Notes: generated by a model from the letters alone, not told the origin. 64,000 bases of DNA from Xanthobacteraceae bacterium (GCA_022841625.1 JALHRD010000004.1:62001-126000); one strand, 5' to 3'. Counted from the stretch's first letter, positions 50,786 to 59,463 are shown. A program made the numbers and translations.

Positions 50786-52411
50786 GTGCCCAGCCCGCTC
50801 ATTCGGTCGATGCTGCGTCCTGATCGGATCGTTCCAGCAGCCTTCGCTGCGGTCTTTGCGCTGTTGTCACCGCCAGCAGTCGACGATGCGGCGGCGCAGG
50901 GATTTCGCGTTCAAGGTTTTGGCGGCCCTTCAGGCGGCGCGCATCCGCGCGGTCTGTCGCATCGCTCGGTCATCAATTCCAAGACCAAGGACGCCCCTTG
51001 GTCGCGCGCGGCAACCCGCCAGCCAAATCAAAAAGGCGGCATGGCGAGTGGCGGTCCGCGCCGTCCTGGCGGTGAATATCCCAAACGCCCTGGCGGCGAA
51101 ACGGCGGATCCGCGCCGCCCGAAGGGCGATCACCCAAATCCACGTTGGCCGCGGTTTCCCGGCCCCGGCGGCGCGGTTGTCGCCATTCCAGGCGGGCCTA
51201 TGCCGGCGCTGCCACCCAACCTATCGAGCCGTCGATCCGGAACCGGCGTGCCGTCCGCCGACGAGCGCCGCTATGTGCCGAACGAGGTCGTGGTCGAGGT
51301 CGCGCGAACGCTCTCGCCACAGGCGCTCAATGCGCTGGCGCGTCGCCATCGCCTGAGCACATTGCAATCGTTCGAGATCCAAATCACCGGCACCCGTTTC
51401 CAGCGCCTGCGGATCGACGATCGTCGCTCGGTTCCGCAAGTGGTGCGTGCGCTTGAAACCGACGGCGCTGTAATGGCCGTTCAGCCAAATTATATCGCCA
51501 CGCTGCAAGAAATGGGCGCACGCCTGTCGCTGCCAGCGGATATTGATCTGTACGCGCCGGGCAGAATGCGCATGCCGGAAGCGCTTCGATTGGCCACCGG
51601 TGATCGCGTATTAATTGCTGTCATCGACGGCGGCGTCGATACCGGTCACCCTGAATTAAATGGGATGGTGGTGACAACTTTTGATGCAATCGGAACTGGC
51701 GATCACATCCATCCGCATGGAACCTCGATTGTTGGCGCGATCGCTGCGCGCGCCAGACTGCAAGGAACCGCGCCTGGCGCCCATATTCTCGCCGCGCGCG
51801 CGTTCGGCACCAACCGGAACGGGATGGATGGCAACACGTCCGATATCATCAGGAGTGTTGATTGGGCCGTGCAGCAAGGCGCGCGTGTCATCAATATGAG
51901 CTTTGCCGGTCCGCGCAACCCCGCGCTTGAGCGGGCGCTGGTGGCTGCGCGCCAACGCGGCATCGTGTTGGTTGCCGCGGCCGGCAACCAGGGGCCGAGT
52001 TCTCCGCCACTTTATCCCGCGGCGCTTTCCGGGGTCATCGCGGTTACGGCAACCGACCAGGACGACCGCATCTTCCGCGCTGCTAATCGTGGAAACCATA
52101 TTGCCGTCGCAGCGCCGGGCGTCGATCTCTGGCTGCCAACCCTCGACAACGATTACCGGCTGACTTCGGGCACCTCTTTCGCGGCCGCCGCGATCAGCGG
52201 TCTGGTTGCGCTGATGATTGAGCGCAATCCGCGGCTGTCCCCCGACCAAATCCGCAATCTCCTGATGTCCACCGCGCGCGACCTTGGACCGGCCGGCCGC
52301 GATCCCCAATTCGGGGCCGGGCTGGTCGACGCCTACCAGGCGGTGATTTCGGTCATGCCGCCCAGCCCGACCGCCGGCCGCCCTGTTACGGCCGAGAATG
52401 AAGTTAAATAG
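50786..52411 (+). CDS. Secreted S8 (subtilisin) family serine protease
   Basis: The 541-residue protein has a signal peptide (to about 38), a Gly/Pro/Arg-rich linker (about 40-130), a propeptide-like domain (about 155-235, NEVVVEVARTLSPQALNALA), and a subtilase catalytic domain (about 265-525). The triad is present: Asp in VIDGGVDTGHPEL (about 281), His in HPHGTSIVGAIA (about 310) and Ser in SGTSFAAAAISG (about 463). GTG 50786 with AGGAGG upstream. It lies directly after a sigma/anti-sigma pair and may be their target or the processor of the anti-sigma factor's outer domain. Confidence 0.92.
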   Translation: MPSPLIRSMLRPDRIVPAAFAAVFALLSPPAVDDAAAQGFRVQGFGGPSGGAHPRGLSHRSVINSKTKDAPWSRAATRQPNQKGGMASGGPRRPGGEYPKRPGGETADPRRPKGDHPNPRWPRFPGPGGAVVAIPGGPMPALPPNLSSRRSGTGVPSADERRYVPNEVVVEVARTLSPQALNALARRHRLSTLQSFEIQITGTRFQRLRIDDRRSVPQVVRALETDGAVMAVQPNYIATLQEMGARLSLPADIDLYAPGRMRMPEALRLATGDRVLIAVIDGGVDTGHPELNGMVVTTFDAIGTGDHIHPHGTSIVGAIAARARLQGTAPGAHILAARAFGTNRNGMDGNTSDIIRSVDWAVQQGARVINMSFAGPRNPALERALVAARQRGIVLVAAAGNQGPSSPPLYPAALSGVIAVTATDQDDRIFRAANRGNHIAVAAPGVDLWLPTLDNDYRLTSGTSFAAAAISGLVALMIERNPRLSPDQIRNLLMSTARDLGPAGRDPQFGAGLVDAYQAVISVMPPSPTAGRPVTAENEVK

Positions 52412-53148
52412 GCCAGCGGATCCCAGCAGATCAACGTGTTGCATTTAAATTTACCGCTGCCGTGAAATCTCGATTTTTTCTTTCGACCGCCTTGAACCTT
52501 TCGCGACCGGGCAACGACCAATGAATGCAAGGCCATGCCCCGGCCTTCCAAGTTGCACAGCCCCCGATCGGCGCGCTCCCGCCCCCCCGCGATCCCCGCG
52601 CCGATCCATTGACCCGCCCGGACCACCCCTCCGGGCGGGTTTTTCTTTGGGCTTTTGCCCTCAACGATGGCCACACGCGGCGCGATGCTGGCCGACCAGT
52701 GCGACCGCGTGCGCGCTGGTGCCATGGGAGGGCCGATGTCGTCGCGGCGCGCGAAGTCTTTGGATCCTCCGATTGGGATGCCCACTGCGGGTAATTCAAT
52801 CCCTGCCGTCGCGCTCGCTAAGCCGCCTAAAAGTTAGGTTGACCAGGTTGACGGTAGGCTGGCGCTGTTGCTGGCCGATGCGTGGCGTGTGATTGCCACG
52901 GGTCCTTCCGTTGAGTGTCCGGCGTGAGGAATTGCGACCGCGACGGATGTCCAGTCGCAACGCCTCTCAAGAGCCTAAAGAACCTAAAGATGGAATCTAA
53001 ACTCAAGACCCCACGTAACGCGCTACGCTTGGGGTCGTGGTTGTTTGGGGGCGGCTCAGGTTGAAACGTCGCTTCTGATTGCAGCATGGTCCCCGCCGAA
53101 AGTCTAATTCGGCAGTATTGATCCCGCGCCGAAGCCGGCCGGTCACCA
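52412..53148. other. 737-bp intergenic region without a recognised gene
   Basis: No convincing coding frame was found on either strand; short frames here have no ribosome sites and no recognisable motifs. It holds a strong hairpin with a T run (52612-52644) about 200 bp after the protease stop, a 7-bp hairpin (53007-53013 with 53030-53036), and a short direct repeat cctaaagaa-cctaaaga near 52975-52990. A small RNA ending at the first hairpin is possible. Confidence 0.6.
52612..52644 (+). terminator. Rho-independent terminator
   Basis: Arms acccgcccgg (52612-52621) and ccgggcgggt (52631-52640) form a perfect 10-bp GC-rich stem with a 9-base loop, followed by ttttc. It is the clearest intrinsic terminator in the window and reads on the plus strand, downstream of the subtilase gene. 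Confidence 0.85.
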
Positions 53149-53988
53149 CTATCTGAATCCGGCGCGGTAGTAGGCTGCCAGACCCGCGATTTCGGACGGC
53201 GTGAGTTGGGCCGCGATCGTTCGCATGCGCGCGTATAAGTCGTTGCGACGTTGCCCGGAGGCGTACAGATTTATCTGCTGGATGAAGTACTCGTCTCGCT
53301 GCTCGGCGAGAACCGGCGTCTCGATCGGACCACCAGACCCAGCGCGATGGCACGATGCACAGGGCGGAATGCCGCGGCGCGGATCGCCTAGCTCGACCAG
53401 CGTTATGATTTCGGCGGGCGCCGGCGCGAGCGTCGCCGGGTTTGGGTTGCGCATGGGCCGGCCGGCATAATATGCGGCAATATCGGCGAGCGCGGTTTCA
53501 TCCAGCGCACGTGCGATCCCAGCCATCAGGTCATGCGCTCGGCTGCCGGTGCGATAATCGGAAAGCTGCTTGTAAATAGCCGGCCCAGATTGGCCCGCCA
53601 AATGTGGAACGTCGGGCGCTACCGCGATGCCGGTTTCGCCATGGCATGCCGCGCAGGACTCCAGCGCCTTGGTGCGTCCCCGCGCGGGGTCCGCGCGCGC
53701 CAGGATATGCAACAGCTCCGACGTCCATACCACTTGGGAAACCGGCGTCCGCTGTACGCGGTCCGATGGTTGCGGTTGCGCCGGGGAACCTGGAAGAATA
53801 CCGAGTGCGCGACAGATCGCCGTATAGGCATCAAGCCCGGCGCTGCGACCCTGTACGACTGGGATGATCAGCGCGCCGAGTATAATTCCGCCCAGCAGCG
53901 TGCCCGCAACCGCGACCGTCGACCAGAAGCGCCAGGGCTGATCCAGCAGGCGCCGATCAATGGACGGTGTCTCATGAGAGTCCGACAT
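53149..53988 (-). CDS. Membrane-anchored dihaem cytochrome c
   Basis: The 279-residue protein has an N-terminal transmembrane helix (WSTVAVAGTLLGGIILGALI, about 22-42) and two haem c motifs, CAACH (112-116) and CASCH (210-214), each followed by a c4-like domain (APDVPHLAGQ, AHDLMAGIA). AGGAGA precedes the ATG. It is the last gene of the cytochrome oxidase operon, 9 bp after subunit I, and is the likely direct electron donor to, or extra haem subunit of, that oxidase. Confidence 0.9.
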   Translation of the reverse strand: MSDSHETPSIDRRLLDQPWRFWSTVAVAGTLLGGIILGALIIPVVQGRSAGLDAYTAICRALGILPGSPAQPQPSDRVQRTPVSQVVWTSELLHILARADPARGRTKALESCAACHGETGIAVAPDVPHLAGQSGPAIYKQLSDYRTGSRAHDLMAGIARALDETALADIAAYYAGRPMRNPNPATLAPAPAEIITLVELGDPRRGIPPCASCHRAGSGGPIETPVLAEQRDEYFIQQINLYASGQRRNDLYARMRTIAAQLTPSEIAGLAAYYRAGFR

Positions 53989-53997
53989 TGCGCTCTC

Positions 53998-55614
53998 CTA
54001 TCGCATGCGGTGAACGATCGCGCTTGGCGATGGTTCAATCAGGAATTGCGCGATGGGTAGGCCGTAAGCGACCAGCATCAATACGAGGACCAAGACATTC
54101 CATAGTCCGAAGCTGTTCAAGACCGCTGGAACGCGCTGTGGCGGATGCACCGCAATCGCATAGAGCGGTCGCGCAACCGCCAACACCGCGCCGCGGTGCA
54201 GCACTGCAAGATTTCGCAGGAACAGCAGCGCGGAGGCCAGCAGAATGATGCCGCCAATCAGGGAAACGATAACCCATGGCCCCCATCCGGCGATGATCGG
54301 ATCGGCATAGTTGAAATTTGCAACGCGCCGCCATTGACCCTGCAGGCCGAGCCAGTGCCACGGCAGCGTCATCACCATCATTCCGACAAACCACGACCAG
54401 AGCTGGAGCCGAAGCAGTGACAATGTTGGATGTTCGCGGCCGGTCAGGCGCGGCCATATTTCGTAGCAAATTGCGAAGTACATGATCACGACCGAACCGC
54501 CAAAGATCAGGTGGAAATGCGCGGTCACCCACGACGTGTTGTGCACCATCGCATTCATGCCATAGCCCATATTGATCAGCCCACCGAAGCCGCCAAATCC
54601 GAGCATGACGAAGCTCAGGCCAGTCGCCAAAACCATCGGCCGGTCCCATGGCAGGGTCGCGATCCACCCGAACGGGCCGCGGCCTCCACGCAGCCGCCCG
54701 GCGATTTCCAAGGATGCCGTGATCGTGAAAATCGTTAGCAATGTCGGTACCGACACAAAGGCCGTCAGCACGACCTGAATGAATTTCGTGGCATTGCCAT
54801 GCTCGGGATCCATCAACAAATGATGCAATCCAACCGGCAGGCTGTAGACGAGAAACAGGATGAAAGTCAGCCGTCCCATGGTGTCGCTGTAGAGCCTTCC
54901 GCCGGCTGCGCGGGGAACCATGGTGTAAAAGGCGATATAGGCCGGGATCAGCCAGAAATAGACAATCGCGTGCAGCGTCCATGAGAACAGCGTCCGGGAA
55001 AGTCCGACATCAATAGTGTGAACCAGTCCGAGCGCGGCCGGTATCACCTGGAACAAAAGCTGCACCGCCACGCCGACCGTGGTCCACAACCACATCACCG
55101 CGTTGGCGACCGTCGCGAACATGGCAAGCGGCACCGGGCGCCCTGGATTTTCGCGCTTCCAGGCCGTCATGGCGACCATCATCAATACGGCCCAGATCCA
55201 CGACGCAACGACCAGCAAGACCAGCCCGATATAGAACCAAGCGCTGCCGGTTAGCGGCGGATAGAAAGTATAGAGCACCGACGCCTGACCGTTCATGATC
55301 GGGGCGAATGCGACAACCACCCCCACAACCGCCAACCAATAGGCCCCCCAGGCCCAGGCTTTACCTGGCAATTGTCGATCGAGCGCCGTTGTCGCGACGA
55401 AATAGCCAAAGCCCATGATGAAGAAGGTTGTGAGCACAAACGCCAACGCCACGCCGTGCGCCGTGACCAACATGTAATACTGGCCGGGGGTGCCGACGCT
55501 CGCGCCCAACGGGCTGCGCACCCACATCTGCCAAGTTCCGATCGCGCAGGCGGCGGCGAAAAAGGCGAAAGCTACCCAGAAGTGAGCCAGGCAAAGTCGC
55601 TTAACGCTGTGCAC
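53998..55614 (-). CDS. ba3-type (family B) haem-copper oxidase subunit I
   Basis: The 538-residue membrane protein has about 13-14 helices and the haem-copper ligands: His in TAHGVALAF (low-spin haem), WTLHAIVYFWLIPAYIAF with the first copper His and the cross-link Tyr, GLHHLLMDPEHGN with two copper His, and WVTAHFHLIFGG with the two haem His. The VYFWL pattern points to family B (ba3-like) oxidases, which reduce oxygen to water at low oxygen tension. The usual Gly-His-Pro reads Leu-His-Ala. Its 5' end overlaps subunit II by 14 bp. A nitric oxide reductase is less likely because no matching C-type partner is present. Confidence 0.9.
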   Translation of the reverse strand: MHSVKRLCLAHFWVAFAFFAAACAIGTWQMWVRSPLGASVGTPGQYYMLVTAHGVALAFVLTTFFIMGFGYFVATTALDRQLPGKAWAWGAYWLAVVGVVVAFAPIMNGQASVLYTFYPPLTGSAWFYIGLVLLVVASWIWAVLMMVAMTAWKRENPGRPVPLAMFATVANAVMWLWTTVGVAVQLLFQVIPAALGLVHTIDVGLSRTLFSWTLHAIVYFWLIPAYIAFYTMVPRAAGGRLYSDTMGRLTFILFLVYSLPVGLHHLLMDPEHGNATKFIQVVLTAFVSVPTLLTIFTITASLEIAGRLRGGRGPFGWIATLPWDRPMVLATGLSFVMLGFGGFGGLINMGYGMNAMVHNTSWVTAHFHLIFGGSVVIMYFAICYEIWPRLTGREHPTLSLLRLQLWSWFVGMMVMTLPWHWLGLQGQWRRVANFNYADPIIAGWGPWVIVSLIGGIILLASALLFLRNLAVLHRGAVLAVARPLYAIAVHPPQRVPAVLNSFGLWNVLVLVLMLVAYGLPIAQFLIEPSPSAIVHRMR

Positions 55615-56158
55615 AGGACACCCTCCCGTTGGAATCTGGCTGGAACTGGTTCTCGGGCAGGACCTGAACTGTGGCCCACATCTCGCTGTGTCCGAGACCG
55701 CAATATTCGTGACACGGCATCAGGAGATCCCCGGTGCGGGTGAACTCGGTATGGACCTGCGCGACATAGCCTGGAACGACCATGGTGTTGACGTTGGTGC
55801 CGGAGATGAGCAGTCCGTGGAGGACGTCGGGTGCTACAAATCGCAGCGTGACCGGCCGGCCGACTGGGACTGGAATGCAGCGTGGCAGAAACGCGAACTG
55901 CGTCGCAATGACCCGGACAACGACGCGGCCGTCGCTCCCAACGCTCGTGCCCAGGTTGTCCTCAGCAAACTCACCTGACAGATGAAGCGCCTTTGGGTCG
56001 AGGCGCTCGACATTGCTGGGCGGATTGACGCCGATGGAGAGCGCCGTGAATACGATCATACTCAAGATCGCCGCGATCAGAACGCCGACCCCGAAGGCCC
56101 AAAGCAACTCGGTCCCGAGGATCCGCCGCTCATGCAACTCTTGATGAATTTCCGTCAT
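55601..56158 (-). CDS. Cytochrome c oxidase subunit II (CuA)
   Basis: The 185-residue protein has one transmembrane helix (about 15-43) and a cupredoxin domain with the binuclear copper site: His114 (DVLHGL), then CHEYCGLGHSEM with Cys149, Cys153, His157 and Met160. It takes electrons from cytochrome c and passes them to subunit I. The single helix and short length are typical of ba3-type subunit II. The end overlaps the start of subunit I by 14 bp, and it stands 4 bp after the small subunit gene. Confidence 0.93.
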   Translation of the reverse strand: MTEIHQELHERRILGTELLWAFGVGVLIAAILSMIVFTALSIGVNPPSNVERLDPKALHLSGEFAEDNLGTSVGSDGRVVVRVIATQFAFLPRCIPVPVGRPVTLRFVAPDVLHGLLISGTNVNTMVVPGYVAQVHTEFTRTGDLLMPCHEYCGLGHSEMWATVQVLPENQFQPDSNGRVSCAQR

Positions 56159-56162
56159 TGCG

Positions 56163-56360
56163 TCACCCCACGCTGCCTCGTGGAATGAACACGAACAGGT
56201 AGATCAGCAGATAACCGACTACGAGCAGCGCCACAGTCGTACCGGCGAGGATGCCAGCCCCGAGAGGAACAATGCGCATCGCTTGTGCCAGCGCCTCTTC
56301 GTCAACGTCGTCCGCCGTGTCGGATATTGGATGCTCCGAACGTAATTGATTGGAATTCAC
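56163..56360 (-). CDS. Small single-helix subunit of the cytochrome oxidase operon
   Basis: The 65-residue protein has an acidic, hydrophilic N-terminus (about 1-30) and one transmembrane helix (GAGILAGTTVALLVVGYLLI, about 34-60). Its place as first gene of the oxidase operon and its size match the small subunit IIa-like proteins of ba3 oxidases. GTG 56360 is decided by GGAG seven bases before it. The sequence itself has no other recognisable motif. Confidence 0.75.
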   Translation of the reverse strand: MNSNQLRSEHPISDTADDVDEEALAQAMRIVPLGAGILAGTTVALLVVGYLLIYLFVFIPRGSVG

Positions 56361-56426
56361 AATGGGCTCCGTCAGACTCAGTCAATGCCACAACGTGACG
56401 TCTACTAAAACGAATCGCATCAGCAT

Positions 56427-56440
56427 TTGCGCTGGATCAA
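56427..56440. promoter_or_regulatory. Weak FNR/FixK-type box
   Basis: TTGCGCTGGATCAA fits TTGAY-N4-RTCAA at eight of ten defined places: the right half ATCAA is perfect and the left half has TTG followed by two mismatches. It lies between the divergent oxidase operon (start 56360) and the cytochrome c gene (start 56503). Confidence 0.4.
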
Positions 56441-56502
56441 TGTCGAAAATCGATTCCGGTGATTCTTGTTTATCAAAGAGCGGCAACCGTGGACGGTCTG
56501 AC

Positions 56503-56826
56503 ATGCGAACAACTTGGCAGCTATTGTTTACCGCGCTGTTGGTAACATCCGCGGCCGCGCAGTCAGGGCTTGAGCCTGCCGCGCAGCGCGGACTGACGAT
56601 GGCGCGCACGCTTTGCGCCCGTTGTCACTCCATCGACAAAGTATCGCCGAGTCCGCTTGCAATCGCGCCGCCGTTTCGCACCTTGCATCTGAAATATCCG
56701 GTGGAAAATCTCGAAGAGGCAATGGCGGAGGGTATTTCAACCGGGCATCCGACCATGCCGGAATTTCGCTTCGATCCCGCTCAGATTAACGATTTCATGG
56801 CGTTTCTTAAATCGCTCGAACGATAA
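56503..56826 (+). CDS. Monohaem cytochrome c, small
   Basis: The 107-residue protein has a signal peptide (MRTTWQLLFTALLVTSAAAQ) and one haem c motif, CARCH (38-42), with a likely Met ligand in GHPTMPEF (Met85). The HLKYPVENLEEAMAEG segment is typical of small class I cytochromes c. ATG 56503 follows GGACGG; longer in-frame starts back to 56350 lack a signal peptide. It is divergent from the ba3 oxidase operon and may feed it electrons. Confidence 0.88.
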   Translation: MRTTWQLLFTALLVTSAAAQSGLEPAAQRGLTMARTLCARCHSIDKVSPSPLAIAPPFRTLHLKYPVENLEEAMAEGISTGHPTMPEFRFDPAQINDFMAFLKSLER

Positions 56827-56832
56827 CCGCCG

Positions 56833-56848
56833 GACCACCCTGGTGGTC
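56833..56848. terminator. Short hairpin after the cytochrome c gene
   Basis: Arms gaccacc (56833-56839) and ggtggtc (56842-56848) pair perfectly with a two-base loop, six bases after the stop. A T run is lacking. It also faces the end of the opposing CBS-BON gene at 56928. Confidence 0.4.
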
Positions 56849-56927
56849 AAATTCCAACATTCGCATCCCGCGCAAACCGCAAAGCGGTAGCGAATGTCAA
56901 ATCCACTCCGCTGGGACTGGCGCGGGT

Positions 56928-57662
56928 TTAGCTGACTTGACCGATCGCTTTAAAATCGCCGGCCGACGGCAGGACCATGCCGGATACAGGCTCAATCCAG
57001 ACCAAATGGTCCTCCACGCGCTTTACGCCGGGGGTGTTCTCGGCCAGCACACGTACGCCCTGGCGCTGCCGCTCTTCGGTCAGTGTTCCCCATAGATGTG
57101 CAATGCCGTCCTTGACGATGACGTCGACCAACGCAACCGGCGCCCAGCTTTGTTTCGCGAGTTCCGCCAGCAATTGCTGACGGATTGCTGCGTCCGTAAC
57201 GCTGGCAGGCTTCGCTTCTCGCCCGACTGAGGCGAGCGCGCGCAGGAGATTGGCACGGCTGATAATCCCCACAACATGATCGTTGCGAACGACGGGCAGC
57301 CTTTTGATCCTCTTCGATTCCATAATGTTCACGACAACGGTCAATGGCGTATCCTCGGTCACGGTACGGACCGGCGTTGTCATGAGTTCGTGGACCTTCC
57401 GTCCGTGCGTTTTGACATATTCAGTCGCAAGCTGCCCCGGCCCGACCAGGAACTCGATCCAGCGCGGCCGCCGCCTCTGCGTGTCAAGTTCGCTGCGCCG
57501 TAGCAGGTCGCCCTCGGTCAGGATGCCGACCAGAGCGCCGGTGTCGTCGACGACTGGAAGCCCGCTGATGCGGCGCTTCAACATCAATTCAACCGCGTGC
57601 GTAATGGAATCGCCGGGGCCGATGGTGATCATATGCTGTGTCATTACGTCGCCAGCGTTCAT
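56928..57662 (-). CDS. CBS-pair and BON domain protein
   Basis: The 244-residue protein has two CBS motifs (about 1-65 and 90-150: DVMTQHMITIGPGDSITHAV, ISGLPVVDDTGALVGILTEG and LMTTPVRTVTEDTPLTVVV, IKRLPVVRNDHVVGIISR) and a BON domain (about 160-230, VDVIVKDGIAHLWGTLTEER). CBS pairs sense adenine nucleotides and BON domains bind membranes or phospholipid-related ligands. AGGAGAG precedes the ATG. It lies 21 bp after the FixK-like regulator gene, in one operon. Confidence 0.92.
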   Translation of the reverse strand: MNAGDVMTQHMITIGPGDSITHAVELMLKRRISGLPVVDDTGALVGILTEGDLLRRSELDTQRRRPRWIEFLVGPGQLATEYVKTHGRKVHELMTTPVRTVTEDTPLTVVVNIMESKRIKRLPVVRNDHVVGIISRANLLRALASVGREAKPASVTDAAIRQQLLAELAKQSWAPVALVDVIVKDGIAHLWGTLTEERQRQGVRVLAENTPGVKRVEDHLVWIEPVSGMVLPSAGDFKAIGQVS

Positions 57663-57683
57663 GGCTCTCTCCTATTGTCGCAC

Positions 57684-58358
57684 TCAGGCGTTTAGTTCGG
57701 TAAGTTCCGAGCGGTTGCGCAGCACGATGCGGCGCGACCCCATAAATTGAATGGTCGATCCCTCCGAGAGCGCAGTCAGCGTTCGCGACACGGTCTCGAT
57801 CGTCAGCCCAAGATAATCGGCGATGTCCTGCCGTGACATGGGAAGCTCTACATAGCCTTTTCCGGCGAGGCGCTGGGCCATGTCCAGGAGAAAGGCCGCG
57901 ATCCGTTCTTTCGCTGTCTTGATCAAGAGCAGCGCATGATTTTGTGAGCGCTTTAATTCGGCGGCGGTGAGTGCCCATAGATGGTGCGCGACGTCGCCAT
58001 TGGATTCTGCGGCGCTGAACACAATGCTGCGCCGGATCATCAGGATCGTCGCCTTATCGATGGCCTCGGCCGAATGGGAATGTTCGGCCTCAGATTCCAA
58101 TCCGAACACTTCGCCGGGCAGGTAGAAGGCGGTGACCTGACGACGGCCGTCGCTAAGGACTTTGTAGGCACGTACCGAGCCACTCAGAACCTTGTAAACA
58201 TAGTCGGCATTTTCGCCTTCGCCGAAGATCTCGGAGTTGCGCTCGAACGGCATCGCAACGCCGTTGTTTCGCCCGCTGTCAAAAAGTGGAGCGTGCGCTG
58301 CAGCAGCTCCCGCCTTGTGATTGCAGGGAACGGTGGCCAATCGGGTTCGGCTGATCAT
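57684..58358 (-). CDS. Crp/FNR-family regulator, FixK-like
   Basis: The 224-residue protein has a cNMP-binding-fold sensor domain (about 40-140, IFGEGENADYVYKVLSGSVR, then FYLPGEVFGLE) and a C-terminal helix-turn-helix (about 165-205, LPMSRQDIADYLGLTIETVS, then RTLTALSEG), where the Ser-Arg contacts fit TTGA-type sites. The four Cys that hold the FeS cluster of FNR are absent; only one Cys is near the N-terminus, so oxygen is not sensed directly, as in FixK. GGGAGAG precedes the ATG. A perfect 18-bp palindrome lies 70 bp upstream. It is a good candidate to act at the boxes found in this region. Confidence 0.92.
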   Translation of the reverse strand: MISRTRLATVPCNHKAGAAAAHAPLFDSGRNNGVAMPFERNSEIFGEGENADYVYKVLSGSVRAYKVLSDGRRQVTAFYLPGEVFGLESEAEHSHSAEAIDKATILMIRRSIVFSAAESNGDVAHHLWALTAAELKRSQNHALLLIKTAKERIAAFLLDMAQRLAGKGYVELPMSRQDIADYLGLTIETVSRTLTALSEGSTIQFMGSRRIVLRNRSELTELNA

Positions 58359-58427
58359 GGTTCGCTCTCCCTTTATTGTGAGCCAAACCTACCGATGCCG
58401 ACGACAGAGAAAATTCCGGTCAGTCTC

Positions 58428-58445
58428 TTAAGGGATATCCCTTAA
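58428..58445. promoter_or_regulatory. Perfect 18-bp palindrome upstream of the FixK-like gene
   Basis: TTAAGGGATATCCCTTAA is a perfect inverted repeat. Its left end is 70 bp before the ATG of the regulator gene (58358), a place where an activator site could lie. It does not match the FNR consensus and so should belong to another regulator, perhaps a FixJ/NarL-type response regulator; that assignment is a guess. Confidence 0.55.
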
Positions 58446-58525
58446 TTGACGACTGAGCGCCCAGCGACGGCAGACCGGCCTCTAAGCCCGGGTCCGCCGC
58501 CGATGCGTGAAATAAAATAACGATA

Positions 58526-59353
58526 TCAATGTGATAGAAGCGCACAATGTTTGGATTGCAGCATCAGATCGCTGGTCACCCCGCCGAAAATCCATTCCCG
58601 CAACCGGGTATGGCCATAGGCGCCCGCAACAATGACATCGGCGCCGATCTCGTTTGCTTGATTCATCAGTTGCTCGGTGGCATTGCCGTGCAGCTTGGGT
58701 ACCCGATGGCGGGCCTCGACCCGGTGGCGGCCCAGCCAAGCGGCGACGTCCGAAACGTGGCGGTTGGCAGCGGACCGGTCGTCGTCCGATTCGACGACTT
58801 CCACAACCGTCACCTCTTTTGCCTTCTGCAAAAGTGGAAGGGCGTCGACAATGGCGCGTCGTGCCTCACGCGTATCTTTCCAGCCGACAACGACCCGTTG
58901 GAGACTCAAACGATTGGTTTCGGGCGGAACCACCATCATAGGGCGACCGAGATTCATGACCAATTCGCTTGGATCGAGCCGCCACAGTGGATCGGTTAAG
59001 CCACCGCCTTGATCGCTGCCGGTAATCACAAGGTCGGCGGCGCGGGCCTCTTGCGCAACAAATTCCGCGGGTGACGCGAAGGCCGAACGCCATTCGGTGT
59101 CGGTGCTCCGGTTGTGGACGGCGGCCTTGAATTGTTGCTGCAGCGCGCCGAGTTTTTCTTCGGCTTCGGCCTGGAGCTTTTCGACCAGGCTAAGGGCAAA
59201 CGAACCGTCGGCATAAACCATCGGCTGCGGCTGGCAAGCGGCGACCCCGATCAGCTTTGCATCGAATTGCTCGGCAAGATCGCCCGCAACCCGCAGCCGG
59301 GCGTCATTGGGCTGATAAAGATCGAGGTGAACCATCAAGCTTGAATAGGCCAT
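58526..59353 (-). CDS. Universal stress protein, two UspA domains
   Basis: The 275-residue protein has two UspA-like halves (about 1-140 and 150-275). The second ends with the ATP-binding pattern GAYGHTRLREWIFGGVTSDL (G-x2-G-x9-G-T); the first, ITGSDQGGGLTDP, is degenerate. Such tandem Usp proteins are common in low-oxygen regulons. ATG 59353 has GGAG seven bases before it. A perfect FNR/FixK box lies 73 bp upstream of its start. Confidence 0.92.
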   Translation of the reverse strand: MAYSSLMVHLDLYQPNDARLRVAGDLAEQFDAKLIGVAACQPQPMVYADGSFALSLVEKLQAEAEEKLGALQQQFKAAVHNRSTDTEWRSAFASPAEFVAQEARAADLVITGSDQGGGLTDPLWRLDPSELVMNLGRPMMVVPPETNRLSLQRVVVGWKDTREARRAIVDALPLLQKAKEVTVVEVVESDDDRSAANRHVSDVAAWLGRHRVEARHRVPKLHGNATEQLMNQANEIGADVIVAGAYGHTRLREWIFGGVTSDLMLQSKHCALLSH

Positions 59354-59425
59354 CGGCAACTCCGCAATTCCCTTCATCCCCCGGATTAGGAATTAATTAT
59401 ACTAGTGACGATCGGCCGTCCGGCA

Positions 59426-59439
59426 TTGACCAAGATCAA
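59426..59439. promoter_or_regulatory. FNR/FixK-type box before the stress protein gene
   Basis: TTGACCAAGATCAA matches TTGAY-N4-RTCAA at every defined place. It lies 73 bp upstream of the universal stress protein start on the minus strand, a usual distance for activation by this family. Confidence 0.8.
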
Positions 59440-59463
59440 AGCCCATCGACCCGCGCGAGCCCG

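Noticed and set aside
52521-52837. Small proteins in the gap after the subtilase gene
   Set aside because: Frames overlap one another and the terminator, lack ribosome sites and show no conserved features.
58526-59353. Histidine kinase or response regulator for the low-oxygen module
   Set aside because: No kinase or receiver motifs were found; the gene is a Usp protein, and no FixL/FixJ pair lies in the window.
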